Notes: generated by a model from the letters alone, not told the origin. 64,000 nucleotides of DNA from Bacteroidales bacterium (GCA_016788045.1 JAEUTG010000031.1:17415-81414), one strand, 5' to 3'; positions 1 through 9,950 are shown, numbered from the stretch's first letter. Numbers and translations: made by a program.

Positions 1-3000
1 TGGTACTGGCAGTCTGTCCGGTCTGGCCTTTCAGATGAATACTCTTGTTTATTGTAACTGTTTCGTTGAAGGTGCCTGGGCATAACTCAATCGTATGTCC
101 ACCCTGAGTTTCAGTTGCATTAATTGCTGCCTGAATGGTTGGATAACCTAAACCAGTATTGGTGTTCACAATACATCCTGCCGGAATAGCCACTGATTGT
201 GTGGTGCTGTTTACATAACCATTATTAATAAATGTAACGGTTACATAAAGGTTGCGGCCCAATACATTATTAAGCCAACCAGGTGCTACCGCTAATGTAG
301 CCGGGTTGGTGTTGGTGAGATAGGAAACATCTTCATCAAGCACTGTGCGATTTGCTAACCAGTTGGGAAACCTTACAAGATCAGGAACCCTTACAAGGTA
401 ATCTTGCCAGTATTTACTTTTTACCAAATCATTGTTGGCCGCAGTTTTAAGGTAAGTTTTAGTAGCCGGGTTTCCTTCTGTTGTGTAATAGTAATACTCG
501 GTAATAACATCGTCACCTATGCCAAAAGCTGCCGTTTGAATGGCGGCTGGATTGCCACCTGCAAGTGCAGTTGCCAGTGCCTGATATTTGACAGCAATAG
601 CAGCTTGCCCGGCAGGTGTTGTTGGGTCGAGGCCGGGGATCGGGTTCAATACCATATCATTATCATCCACGGTGAACTGAACCAGAATGTTTTCAGAGGC
701 TACCTCATGGGTAACACTTAAAGCAATTGGAAGAGCTGGTCCACCACCGCATGCGCCACTGAGATTGCTGGTCAGCAGATAGGGGACAACCACCGTGGGA
801 CCATTATTCTTAGGTAAGATGGTTGGATAGTCGTCTGTGCCAAACCAGTTGCAGGTGGCATTAAGAACCTGAGCAGTGCGATTGTCAATAACCCAGTCTG
901 TTTTTGCGCCTGAAAAATCGTTATTATTAATGGTAAGACCAGCTATATTTGTATTGGGCAAATTCAGAATTGTAATGTGAGATGAATTTGTACCCCATGT
1001 ATTGGTGGTAAAAGCCAAAGTACCAGCGCTTTCAATAACCCATCCCCTTGTTAAGTTGAATGTGTTATTACTGATGACTCCCGAACCATTGCTGATATAG
1101 CCTGGCTGACGCAAGGACTCAATGATATTATTGTCCATTACGATACCTGTCATCGCATTTGCACTCCAAACGGTTGCCCTAGTAACTGGATCGGATGAAA
1201 CTGAATATTCTCCGGAAAATTTATTATTTCTGATTTGAGCATCAGAATAGAAAAGCCCAAGAATATCACCGGCTCCTGCACCTACAACTTTGAAATGGAT
1301 ATCTTTAATGATAATTCCTGTTGCATTAAGTTTTAATGCAATAGCTCCACCAACATTAAACCATGATGATGAGAGTTCAACAATTGTATTGTCCCTTCCT
1401 TTACCCTGAATGGTGAGCTGTTTATTAACATCTACCAATGCTGTTAATTGATAAATGCCCTCAGCCACTTCTATTACATTTGTGGCATCTGCTCCTGTTA
1501 CCGCCAACTGAATTGTCGGATAAAAAATATTCTTTGTGATGTTGACAACTTTCCAGTTAGACAATAATGTATTTGATAATGTATTGCCGGAATGTGGGAC
1601 AGCACCCTGTGGATCACCATAGAAAAACAGGAGATAGTTGGCATCTGTTGCTGAATTGTTGGTGACGTTAACGTCATTATAATTCCATGTTCCATCAAAT
1701 ACAATACATCCATCACCCATGTCTGCAATAAAATCGTTGTCATCGATGGTAAGGTCGGAAGCTTGGTTGATGTAGACACCGCAATAAAGATCTTCGAAAA
1801 TATTGCCTTGAATCACAACGCCGTCAGAATTGGCAGAAGCATAGCCTACATCAATACCCCGTGGTGCTGATGAAGCCATCCCAATGATCCAATTATTCTT
1901 AAGAGTGATATCATTTGAATTATGCGTGTGAATAATTGCCTGAGCAACATCCTGTTCGATTTTAAAGCCGTCCAGGGTGCATCCGTTAGCCAGGAAAGTA
2001 ATACCGCCATAACCGCTTCCGGCATTGAAACCGGATTGGGTCTGAATAATGGCAGCATGTAGAGTAACAGACTTGAGTGTTAGGTTGGCCTTATTGATCT
2101 GGAGGTTTTCAGGATAAGTACCAGGTTCTACTTCCAAAACATCGCCTGCTTGAGTCGATGCCGCATCTATTGCCTGTTGTATCGTACAGTAACTGCCCTT
2201 TACAGGCCCGGTAATATCGTGAACCTTGCTATCAATTGTCCAGATATAGATATTCTCAGCTGAACAGCCTCTGCCCTCCGTATCGTATCTTTTTGCTTTA
2301 ATTATAACCGAAGGAATATTGTATAAAGTAGAAGAGATTGGGCTTCCCAGCGAATAAGTATTCCAGGTAGTGCCACCATCTGTGCTGTACTCATAGGCAT
2401 CCACCATAGTCCCATAGCCACCGTCTCCGGAATCGTCAAGAGAGGCTGAAAGATCAGGTCCGGCACATATGGTGCCCGTTGACTGGCTTAATGATAAGGT
2501 TGGTGCAGTGGGATCCGGAATGACTTGAATTTGAAAACTTAAACCAAAACCTCCTGATGTTTCAGTTACAGTCCAGGTGGTGGTTGTATTAACATCAGAA
2601 CTGACACCCGGGAATACAACGGTAGTTGTAGTGGCAACAATATCAATGGCAGTTCCTGTAGGTAGTGGAAAAGTCTTCTGCAAACGATAGGTGAGCCCAA
2701 CTTTAGCCCCTGTAACTGTGGTAATTACAGATCCTCCAACGCAGATAGTGGCTTTATCGGGATTTGGCGCGTTAGCTTCCAGTGGGGGTGCGGTTGTAAC
2801 TGTCTCCCCACTCATCGGCGCATACATCACCCCTCCGGTATTTTCTGTAAACAAACTTTGACCCGTGGCTTTCATGCCGAGGCCGGGTTTGGCGTCTAAT
2901 ATAAATGACTGGGCGAAAGTGCCGGTTCCGGTTTCGGAAACCGTAATCACCTGCTTTCCTGCAGCATTCACCTTAAAGGCAGGTACCTTCAGAAGGCCTC

Positions 3001-3277
3001 CGGTGGAGGTGACTTCCAGGTAGGCATTGTCCTGCGGATACGTCCGCTGAATGCGGTAAGTACTGCCGGCAACAGTGGCCGGAACGGAAATTTCCAGCGT
3101 GCCCCCCTGCTGAACAACAACGGTGTTGTCGTGCAGTGCCGGATTTGTTTTCAACAGCCCTGTTTGCTGGGCTGCCAGGTTGCCGGCGGAAAAAGCTCCC
3201 AGCATGATCAATGCCAGATAAAACGCCTTTCTGCGTAGCGGATTTCTAAAGGCTAACATGAGTTGAAGACCTTTCAT
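1..3277 (-). CDS. Large secreted beta-helix / Ig-like repeat protein (3' end beyond window)
   Basis: An uninterrupted minus-strand frame opens at ATG 3277 and is still open at base 1, giving at least 1092 residues. It starts with a basic N-terminus and a hydrophobic stretch ending near LAAQ (about residue 37), a signal peptide. Residues 40-350 look like Ig/PKD-type modules with paired Cys and TDGGTTW-like motifs. From about residue 354 the protein has parallel beta-helix (pectate-lyase-like) repeats, with a returning PTIQxAI opening near residues 365, 588 and 1040, each followed by an ExxPGTY/F-like turn and an INKxxxLKG-like strand. Such proteins in Bacteroidota are usually cell-surface or secreted and carry a T9SS tail; the C-terminus is not visible here. 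Binding or enzymatic function cannot be read from the sequence. Confidence 0.85.
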   Translation of the reverse strand, partial: MKGLQLMLAFRNPLRRKAFYLALIMLGAFSAGNLAAQQTGLLKTNPALHDNTVVVQQGGTLEISVPATVAGSTYRIQRTYPQDNAYLEVTSTGGLLKVPAFKVNAAGKQVITVSETGTGTFAQSFILDAKPGLGMKATGQSLFTENTGGVMYAPMSGETVTTAPPLEANAPNPDKATICVGGSVITTVTGAKVGLTYRLQKTFPLPTGTAIDIVATTTTVVFPGVSSDVNTTTTWTVTETSGGFGLSFQIQVIPDPTAPTLSLSQSTGTICAGPDLSASLDDSGDGGYGTMVDAYEYSTDGGTTWNTYSLGSPISSTLYNIPSVIIKAKRYDTEGRGCSAENIYIWTIDSKVHDITGPVKGSYCTIQQAIDAASTQAGDVLEVEPGTYPENLQINKANLTLKSVTLHAAIIQTQSGFNAGSGYGGITFLANGCTLDGFKIEQDVAQAIIHTHNSNDITLKNNWIIGMASSAPRGIDVGYASANSDGVVIQGNIFEDLYCGVYINQASDLTIDDNDFIADMGDGCIVFDGTWNYNDVNVTNNSATDANYLLFFYGDPQGAVPHSGNTLSNTLLSNWKVVNITKNIFYPTIQLAVTGADATNVIEVAEGIYQLTALVDVNKQLTIQGKGRDNTIVELSSSWFNVGGAIALKLNATGIIIKDIHFKVVGAGAGDILGLFYSDAQIRNNKFSGEYSVSSDPVTRATVWSANAMTGIVMDNNIIESLRQPGYISNGSGVISNNTFNLTRGWVIESAGTLAFTTNTWGTNSSHITILNLPNTNIAGLTINNNDFSGAKTDWVIDNRTAQVLNATCNWFGTDDYPTILPKNNGPTVVVPYLLTSNLSGACGGGPALPIALSVTHEVASENILVQFTVDDNDMVLNPIPGLDPTTPAGQAAIAVKYQALATALAGGNPAAIQTAAFGIGDDVITEYYYYTTEGNPATKTYLKTAANNDLVKSKYWQDYLVRVPDLVRFPNWLANRTVLDEDVSYLTNTNPATLAVAPGWLNNVLGRNLYVTVTFINNGYVNSTTQSVAIPAGCIVNTNTGLGYPTIQAAINATETQGGHTIELCPGTFNETVTINKSIHLKGQTGQTAST

Positions 3278-4768
3278 AATAAATAATTTTTAATGGTTGA
3301 TTAAAACAGGTTCAGGTATATTCTTTTTTTATGCCTTACAGAATAAGAAAACTGTCTTCCCAAACCAGGCGACCGGTGAGGAAAAGCAGACTAAATCAAC
3401 ATTGAATAATCTTTTGTAAGTAAGGGTAGTGGTGGTAACTCCGGAGCCGGTATAGATTGTATGTCGGTTATGTTAACTGGCAGTTTTAACTTCTCAGATT
3501 TGCAGCTGGGCTGGCTCCGGGTAGTAAAATTTGATCGGGCTTTTCAGATAGTTTTAAAGGTTATTGCAAAATGTTGTTTGTTTTTATGTTCAATAAGAAC
3601 AGTCTGATCATTCGATTCTGAATATTCTTGATTCTCTTGTCAACGCGCACTCAAAATGATCAACCATAGTATTAAGCAAAAGAAAAATATTCGCTATTTT
3701 AAGTCTTGTATCAATTTCAATCCGTAGTACAGTTCAGTTAATTATTGAGAATACCTCATTATGTTATTTTGGGCTAAATTATAGTAACATTTTGCCGTGC
3801 GCAACTAATTGCTGTCCTGATTTATAAATTTAATCAAAACTTAACGCAGATTTATAATTTCAAACTACATATACTTATGCTGTTATATGTTTATGTAAAT
3901 CATAGATTATTGTCTATTTATTTACACGCCGGTAATGAATCTGTTCAGTTATATTGATGAAATCAAAGGTGATCATTTAAATAGTATATTTTAGATGTAT
4001 ATATATTTTACGAAGTATTTGGGTGCATGTAAATATTTATCCATCTTTTTGCCAGAGACCTGATACCCACCGGATCAGGTTTTAATTGGTATTCAGGGGT
4101 AACTTTCGTACTGAATGTTGAGAAATATATTAGATTAATCGCATATGAATGATCGTAATTGATAGTAAATCAACCATTTATTTATATGGTTTGAAATCAT
4201 AAACCGAAAATTGATGAAAATTACAGATTTTTCGAAAATGTGAAAAGAAGCGTGCACACTTACCCAATGAAAGCGGCAGCTATCTGGCGTTCTATGCTGT
4301 CAGAAATCCCATGGCATTTGCACAGGCGGTTTCTTCGGCACTTTAATTATATAGATCAATTTAACAGTTTCTTAATGGTTTTGTTTTGCAGTTTGCAACT
4401 TTTGCTCATCTGAAAGAAGCCTGGATTGGTTTTCACTGGTTACGGAGGTGGATTGGATCAATGAGGGAGCATGTCACGCAAAGACAACGGTCATGAGCAC
4501 CCGGAACATTCCCAGGTAAAGTACTTCCTATTGGAACTCCCTTACTTTGTCTGCCGGGTACACTGTGTGAACCATAATAATCGGTACCTTTGAAACTGAA
4601 ATGAACTGTTAAACGGAATCCCTGGCGGGAGCCCTACGGGTTCACTGCGTTGCCGTGACTTTTAAGTTAAAGCCACTGAAGGTCTGCTGATACCCGGTTG
4701 TTTCTGACATTAGTCGCTCTCACAGCATTCTCAGGGTTCATTGCAAACGAAAGTAAATCATCACCTCT
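3278..4768. other. Long AT-rich intergenic region without a convincing gene
   Basis: About 1.5 kb between two divergently transcribed genes. It is clearly more AT-rich than its neighbours and holds no supported CDS. It contains one terminator-like hairpin (4058-4080) and a short GC-richer stretch (about 4245-4346) whose frame looks more protein-like than the surroundings, possibly a gene remnant. Promoters for both flanking genes presumably lie here, but I see no clean TTG-N19-TAnnTTTG match. Confidence 0.6.
4058..4083 (+). terminator. Hairpin with short T run inside the AT-rich spacer
   Basis: ACCTGAT and ATCAGGT form a perfect 7-bp stem around a 9-base loop and are followed by TTT. On the minus side the stem is followed by a run of A-T pairs as well. 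No intact gene ends here, so it may be left over from a lost gene. Confidence 0.35.
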
Positions 4769-6643
4769 ATGAAATCTCTTCATTGGATACTGCCTGTTTT
4801 TATCGCTGCACTTTGTTTGCCCTGCAGCGGACAGGATCAACCCAAACCCAAACCCATGGAAAATAGCAAAGTTGTCGTATATCAGGTATTTACCAGGCTT
4901 TTCGGAAACAAGACCACCACCCATAAACCCTGGGGAACCCTGCAGGAAAACGGGGTCGGAAAGTTCAACGATTTTACCGACAAGGCCCTTGAGGAAATCA
5001 AAGCCCTGGGTATAACACACATCTGGTACACCGGGGTGCCTCACCATGCCCTGGTGGGCGATTACACCGCCTTCGGGATCAGCAACGACGATCCGGATGT
5101 GGTAAAAGGCCGGGCCGGTTCTCCCTACGCGGTGAAAGATTACTACAACGTGAACCCCGATCTGGCCGTGGATGTCAATAACCGCCTGGGTGAATTCAAA
5201 GCCCTGGTCGAAAGGACCCACCGCCACGGGATGAAAGTGATCATCGACATCGTTCCCAACCATGTGGCACGCAACTATCAATCGGTAAACCACCCTGAAG
5301 GGACTTCCGGCTTTGGTGCCGGGGACGACAAGACCGTTGAATATGCCCGTGACAATGACTTTTATTACATCCCCGGTTATTCATTTCGGGTTCCTGAACC
5401 CCGCGACAATTACAAACCCCTGGGTGGTGAAGCGCATCCGCTTTCCGATGGCTTTTTTGAGGAGAATCCTGCCAAATGGACCGGCAATGGTTCGCGCAGG
5501 GCTCAGCCCGATTTCTACGACTGGTATGAAACCGTGAAGATAAACTTCGGCGTCAGACCCGATCGGACCAAAGACTTTCCTTTGCTGCCTGAAGGCTTTG
5601 AGAACCGGCCTGCGGAAGATCATTATGCCTTCTGGAACGGGAAGGATGTGCCGGGAAGCTGGAAAAAGTTCCGCGATATCGCGCTATACTGGCTCGGCAT
5701 GGGCGTTGACGGGTTCCGCTTCGACATGGCTGAAATGGTTCCGGTAGAGTTCTGGAGTTACATGAATTCATCCATCAAACATGCCCGCAAGGATGCTTTT
5801 CTGCTGGCCGAGGTTTACAATCCCTCGCTGTACCGCGACTACATCCGTAAGGGAAAGATGGATTACCTTTACGATAAGGTGGAGCTTTACGACACCCTGA
5901 AACACATCATGCAGGGCCATGGTTCGGCCGATCACCTTGCGGGGATCCAGCAGGGACTGGCCGATATTGAGCACCACATGCTCCACTTCCTGGAAAATCA
6001 TGATGAACAGCGCATTGCCAGCCCTGCCTTTGCCGGAAATGCCCTCAAGGGAAAGCCTGCGATGGTGCTGAGTGCTACCATCAGTACGTCCCCCACCATG
6101 ATTTATTTTGCGCAGGAGTTCGGGGAACCAGCCAGCGACAATGCCGGTTTCGGCAGCGCCACCCGCACCACCATCTTCGATTACTGGGGGGTGCCTTCGC
6201 AGCAGCGCTGGATGAACAACGGGGCCTTCGACGGTGCAAGACTTTACCCGGAAGAAAAGGAACTGCGCGGTTTTTATGCCCGCCTGCTAAACTTTACCAT
6301 CCGGAGCAAGGCCCTGATGGGCCACTATGCAGAGATACATTCACACAACCGCATGCATACCACTGGTTATTACGACAAATGCTTCTCCTTTGCCCGCTGG
6401 ACCGACGACGAACACCTGCTCGTGGTGGTGAATTTCAAGGAATCCATTACCGATATATATGAGCTTGAGTTACCGGCCAGTCTTATCCAGCAATGGAAAC
6501 TGGCAGACGGAAAATATCAGCTCACTGATCAGCTTTATGGCGAAGCCGGGTTCGAACTCGTGGTAACCAACGGCACCGGTAAAATCTCCATGAAAGTTCA
6601 GCCGCTTGAGTCGTTCATCCTGAAACTGGGTGATAAAATCTGA
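4769..6643 (+). CDS. GH13 alpha-amylase-family glycosidase, exported
   Basis: A 624-residue member of glycoside hydrolase family 13 (alpha-amylase clan). All four conserved regions are visible: IIDIVPNH (D160, H165), GFRFD with the nucleophile D319, LLAEVY with the acid/base E348, and ENHDEQ with the transition-state stabiliser D412. The N-terminus is a signal peptide with Cys at 16 and 19, so either a weak lipobox or simple SPI cleavage after SGQ is possible. The C-terminal ~100 residues fit the usual beta-sandwich domain C. It probably hydrolyses alpha-1,4-glucans outside the cytoplasm; exact specificity is not readable. It lies 15 bases upstream of a GH125 gene, so the two are likely co-transcribed. 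Confidence 0.88.
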   Translation: MKSLHWILPVFIAALCLPCSGQDQPKPKPMENSKVVVYQVFTRLFGNKTTTHKPWGTLQENGVGKFNDFTDKALEEIKALGITHIWYTGVPHHALVGDYTAFGISNDDPDVVKGRAGSPYAVKDYYNVNPDLAVDVNNRLGEFKALVERTHRHGMKVIIDIVPNHVARNYQSVNHPEGTSGFGAGDDKTVEYARDNDFYYIPGYSFRVPEPRDNYKPLGGEAHPLSDGFFEENPAKWTGNGSRRAQPDFYDWYETVKINFGVRPDRTKDFPLLPEGFENRPAEDHYAFWNGKDVPGSWKKFRDIALYWLGMGVDGFRFDMAEMVPVEFWSYMNSSIKHARKDAFLLAEVYNPSLYRDYIRKGKMDYLYDKVELYDTLKHIMQGHGSADHLAGIQQGLADIEHHMLHFLENHDEQRIASPAFAGNALKGKPAMVLSATISTSPTMIYFAQEFGEPASDNAGFGSATRTTIFDYWGVPSQQRWMNNGAFDGARLYPEEKELRGFYARLLNFTIRSKALMGHYAEIHSHNRMHTTGYYDKCFSFARWTDDEHLLVVVNFKESITDIYELELPASLIQQWKLADGKYQLTDQLYGEAGFELVVTNGTGKISMKVQPLESFILKLGDKI

Positions 6644-6658
6644 TTAACAGCCTAACCA

Positions 6659-8104
6659 ATGGTTACAAGAAGAAGTTTTATCAGAAAATCAGGGGTTGTT
6701 CTGGCCTCCCTCACTGCCGGCAGCTATTTACATTCGGTGGCTGGCAACTGGTTTGCAGGTCCCGTGGCTTTTACATCAAAGAGGCCAGCTCTGAGCGAAC
6801 GGAAATTTATCAGCCGGGCAGTGGAGGCGGCCATCAGCAGCCACAAAGCCAGGATCGCTGATCCTGAGCTGGCCTGGATGTTCGAAAACTGTTTTCCCAA
6901 TACACTCGATACAACCGTAAAGCATTTTACCCCCTCCCCAGAGCCCGATACCTTTATTATTACCGGTGACATCGATGCCATGTGGCTGCGCGATTCCACG
7001 GCACAGGTATGGCCTTACATTCCTTTCGTGAACGAAGATCAGGACCTTTCATTGCTGATTCAGGGGGTCATCAACAGACAAGTAATGTGCGTGCTGATTG
7101 ATCCCTATGCGAATGCCTTTAATTACGGGGCTGAGGGTTCACACTGGAGTACCGACCTTACCGAGATGAAACCCGAACTGCACGAACGCAAATGGGAAGT
7201 TGACTCTTTGTGCTATGTGATCCGGCTGTCGCATCAATACTGGAAAACCTCCGGAAACACCCGGCCTTTCGGTGACCGGTGGCTGGCTGCCATGAAGCTG
7301 ATAGTAAAAACGTTCAGGGAACAGCAGCGCAAAGAGGACGCCGGTCCTTATTCGTTCAAGAGAAAAACCACCTCGCCCCACGATACGGCTCAGGGCAACG
7401 GTCAGGGCAATCCGGTAAATCCGGTTGGACTCATCTGTTCGGTTTTCAGGCCTTCGGACGATGCCACTATTTTTCCGTTTCTGGTACCTTCCAACTTCTT
7501 TGCGGTAAGTTCGCTGCGGCAACTGGCCGGAATGAGCCGCGGGATACACCACGATGCCGGATTTGCGGAAGAATGTCTGCTGTTGGCTGATGAAGTGGAA
7601 GCAGCCCTCATGAAATATGCCGTGGTAGATCATTTTGAGTATGGCAGGGTCTATGCCTATGAAATTGATGGTTTTGGCAGCGTTTTGCACATGGACGATG
7701 CCAATGTTCCCAGCCTGCTGTCGTTGCCCTACATTGCAGGAATCAATCCGGCAGATGAAGTTTACCGCAACACGCGCCGGATGGTGCTCAGCCCCATGAA
7801 TCCCTATTTTGCCGAAGGCCGGTATTCCGGAGTCGGTGGCCCCCACATCGGGAAAGAGATGATCTGGCCGCTGAGCTACATCATGCGGGCCATGACCAGT
7901 AACGACGATGATGAAATCCGCTACTGTCTGAAGATGCTCCGGGAAACCCATGCCGGAACCGGATTCATGCATGAGTCTTTCGATAAAAATGACCCGGAAA
8001 AGTTTACCCGCAGCTGGTTTGCCTGGGCCAATACCATGTTCGGGGAGCTCATCATCCGGATCATCCGCGAGAAGCCGCAGCTGCTGGCGAGTGCTATAGA
8101 ATGA
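6659..8104 (+). CDS. GH125 exo-alpha-1,6-mannosidase family protein
   Basis: A 481-residue protein of glycoside hydrolase family 125 (formerly DUF1237), whose characterised members are metal-independent exo-alpha-1,6-mannosidases. Family landmarks are AMWLRDSTAQVWPY near residue 110, the MDDANVPSLLSLPY block near 345 that should carry the catalytic acid Asp, GGPHIGKEMIWP near 395 and the GTGFMHESF block near 437 with the likely base Glu. The N-terminus has RRSFIRKS followed by a hydrophobic stretch, a twin-arginine export signal, unlike the Sec-type signal of the upstream gene. It follows the GH13 gene by 15 bases. Pairing of an amylase-like and a mannosidase-like enzyme suggests action on a mixed alpha-glycan, which is inference. 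Confidence 0.87.
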   Translation: MVTRRSFIRKSGVVLASLTAGSYLHSVAGNWFAGPVAFTSKRPALSERKFISRAVEAAISSHKARIADPELAWMFENCFPNTLDTTVKHFTPSPEPDTFIITGDIDAMWLRDSTAQVWPYIPFVNEDQDLSLLIQGVINRQVMCVLIDPYANAFNYGAEGSHWSTDLTEMKPELHERKWEVDSLCYVIRLSHQYWKTSGNTRPFGDRWLAAMKLIVKTFREQQRKEDAGPYSFKRKTTSPHDTAQGNGQGNPVNPVGLICSVFRPSDDATIFPFLVPSNFFAVSSLRQLAGMSRGIHHDAGFAEECLLLADEVEAALMKYAVVDHFEYGRVYAYEIDGFGSVLHMDDANVPSLLSLPYIAGINPADEVYRNTRRMVLSPMNPYFAEGRYSGVGGPHIGKEMIWPLSYIMRAMTSNDDDEIRYCLKMLRETHAGTGFMHESFDKNDPEKFTRSWFAWANTMFGELIIRIIREKPQLLASAIE

Positions 8105-8672
8105 AAAACTGAAGTTTCGCAGACGAATTTTCAGTGTTATTAATGAGTAATTGGAAATACGCAGGCATTTTAAGCGTATGTGTTTCAATTTAGTATCTTT
8201 TTTTTTACTCAAGGAAGGACCGGCCTACTAAAAATGGCGTTAAGAAAACTGGCAGCGAATAAATAAAGAAGAAATGCAACCGATGAAGCAGAGTAGAGCT
8301 CAGGAAATTAGTGTACAACGGTTTATAGTAGAGGGAGTAGTGGTACAACCTCATTTCTTCCGGCCAAAATCGCTCGCAAGTTTTTAGCCATTTTTAGTAA
8401 GCCTTGATTTTTTGGTACTTTTTGATCAAGCAAAAAGTACAGAAAATAAAGAAGCGCTCAAAGGCGCAAAAGTTTGAATGGCGTTCGGTAGAGCTTAAAA
8501 GCTAAACATATCCTGAGAAGCACTATCCGAAAGTTTCTTAAGAACGGTAATTTAAAACAGAGTTGGGTCATGCTGGATTTACTTTCATTCTTCGAATTTC
8601 AAATTATTGATATTAACAATATGGAATGAACTATTCCAAGTGCATAAAATCAATACAATACAATGACAAACC
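8105..8672. other. Intergenic region with a 9-bp perfect inverted repeat
   Basis: About 570 bases without a supported gene. It contains a perfect inverted repeat, GTACTTTTT (8415-8423) and AAAAAGTAC (8432-8440), separated by 8 bases, within a stretch that resembles interspersed Bacteroidota non-coding repeats. A second small palindrome (TGGAAT/ATTCCA, 8622-8638) lies closer to the next gene and could be an operator. Confidence 0.5.
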
Positions 8673-8897
8673 ATGAACCCTGACAGCTCCATTCTTTTAC
8701 AACTGGTTGAGGTACAGATGCCTTTCGGTAAATACAAGGGTACCCTGTTGCGCAATCTCCCGGTTTCCTACCTGGAATGGTTTCAACGCAACGGATTTCC
8801 GGATGGTAAACTGGGTATGCAGTTGCGCACAATTTACGAAATCAAACTGAACGGACTGGAGTACCTGTTAACGCCCCTGATCGGGAAGGCCAAATGA
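8673..8897 (+). CDS. DUF3820 family small protein
   Basis: A 74-residue protein with the DUF3820 hallmark: MPFGKYKG, then LPxSYLEWF, then a glycine and LGMQL stretch. The family is widespread and sometimes named a putative quorum-sensing-regulated virulence factor, but its molecular role is not established. Its last codons overlap the next gene as ATGA, so the two are translationally coupled. Confidence 0.85.
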   Translation: MNPDSSILLQLVEVQMPFGKYKGTLLRNLPVSYLEWFQRNGFPDGKLGMQLRTIYEIKLNGLEYLLTPLIGKAK

Positions 8898-9376
8898 AAG
8901 CAGCGTCTGTACATCAGATAAAACAGGAACTGGAAGCCCTGTCGCCGGCAGAGACCCGCGAATTGCTGATGCGCCTGACCCGGTTCCGGGTTGAGAACAA
9001 AGAGATGCTCAGTTACCTGATTTTCTACGCGGAGGATGAAGCCGGCTTTGTGAAGACCATCAAAGCCGACATCGATTTCCTGTTCACTGAAATCAACCTT
9101 ACCCATCCGTATTACATCAGGAAAAGCACAAGGCGGGTACTGAGGCTCATCAACAAATACATCCGATTTTCCGGCAACCGGCACACCGAAGCCGAATTGC
9201 TGCTCTATTTCTGCAACAAACTGGTTTCAACCGGCATCATGGGGCTGCAGCACACCGCTATCACCAATGTGTTCACCAATCAACTGAACAAGGTAAGGAA
9301 GGCATTGTCACACCTTCACGATGACCTCCGGCACGACTATGAGGAAGAAATCCGCAGCCTGCTTAAACGGATGTAG
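8894..9376 (+). CDS. Conserved hypothetical helical protein coupled to DUF3820
   Basis: A 160-residue predicted cytoplasmic, mostly alpha-helical protein with no signal peptide or membrane segment. The N-terminal part has a SPAETRELLMRLTRF-type helix; the middle has several basic and aromatic residues (YYIRKSTRR, INKYIRF). I do not recognise a named domain. It overlaps the DUF3820 gene by four bases (ATGA), so both products are probably made together, perhaps as partners. That partnership is inference. Confidence 0.7.
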   Translation: MKAASVHQIKQELEALSPAETRELLMRLTRFRVENKEMLSYLIFYAEDEAGFVKTIKADIDFLFTEINLTHPYYIRKSTRRVLRLINKYIRFSGNRHTEAELLLYFCNKLVSTGIMGLQHTAITNVFTNQLNKVRKALSHLHDDLRHDYEEEIRSLLKRM

Positions 9377-9396
9377 ATGGATTGAACGGAGTCCGG

Positions 9397-9831
9397 CTAT
9401 GATCGCTTTCCGCTGGCATTCTCTCTGAACACAAAGTAATCGAGTGAAATTCTCCCAGGCCCGGTGAATAGCAGGGCAAGATAAGGGAAAAGAAACAGCA
9501 GGGCATGCTCCTTTACGGATAAGGGGTCACTGGCGTGGGCCACGAAGACGGCCACCAGCATGGTGACAATCAGCGGAATAAGACTGAGCCGGGTGAACAA
9601 CCCCAACACCAGAAACACCGACATAAACACCTCAGCCATTACAGCCAGCCCAAGACCCAGGGCGACACTTCCGAACACGGGAATAAATCCGCCGTCACTG
9701 ACGATCTGACTGAAGCCTGTCATTTTCGGTATCCCATGGGTGAGCATCAGCAAACCAACAGAGAGACGGAGGATCAGCAAGGCAAAGTCCCTGAGAAGGG
9801 CAGAATCGGAAAGAAGCAGTTTTCGCAGCAT
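9397..9831 (-). CDS. DoxX family membrane protein
   Basis: A small integral membrane protein of the DoxX family, about 144 residues with four hydrophobic segments. The family signature LRLSVGLLMLTHGIPKM lies in the first segment, and the typical short loop with GLFTRL precedes the third. DoxX proteins are inner-membrane proteins linked in various bacteria to quinone or thiol redox and oxidative stress; the role here is unknown. A longer frame opens at TTG 9852, but the ATG at 9831 gives the usual family N-terminus and is preferred. Confidence 0.85.
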   Translation of the reverse strand: MLRKLLLSDSALLRDFALLILRLSVGLLMLTHGIPKMTGFSQIVSDGGFIPVFGSVALGLGLAVMAEVFMSVFLVLGLFTRLSLIPLIVTMLVAVFVAHASDPLSVKEHALLFLFPYLALLFTGPGRISLDYFVFRENASGKRS

Positions 9832-9950
9832 GTATATAAGGTGTTTATTCAATGAACAAGAAACAGCTGATATGGTTCAGCATTCATTCACGCTAACAAG
9901 CTTAGGATTCCTGCTGCGCTGAAAACCATGCTCATTCTCACCTTATGGTT

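Noticed and set aside
404..2058. Short frames on both strands at the left edge
   Set aside because: All are inside the single long minus-strand beta-helix frame that stays open to base 1.
4667..5293. A 208-codon minus-strand frame at the start of the amylase gene
   Set aside because: Antisense of the well-supported GH13 coding sequence, with no family resemblance.
7139..8212. A 357-codon open frame on the minus strand
   Set aside because: It lies opposite the GH125 gene, whose protein is a clear family member. The minus-strand product is Gly/His/Arg-rich with no recognisable domain, as expected of an antisense shadow in GC-richer DNA.
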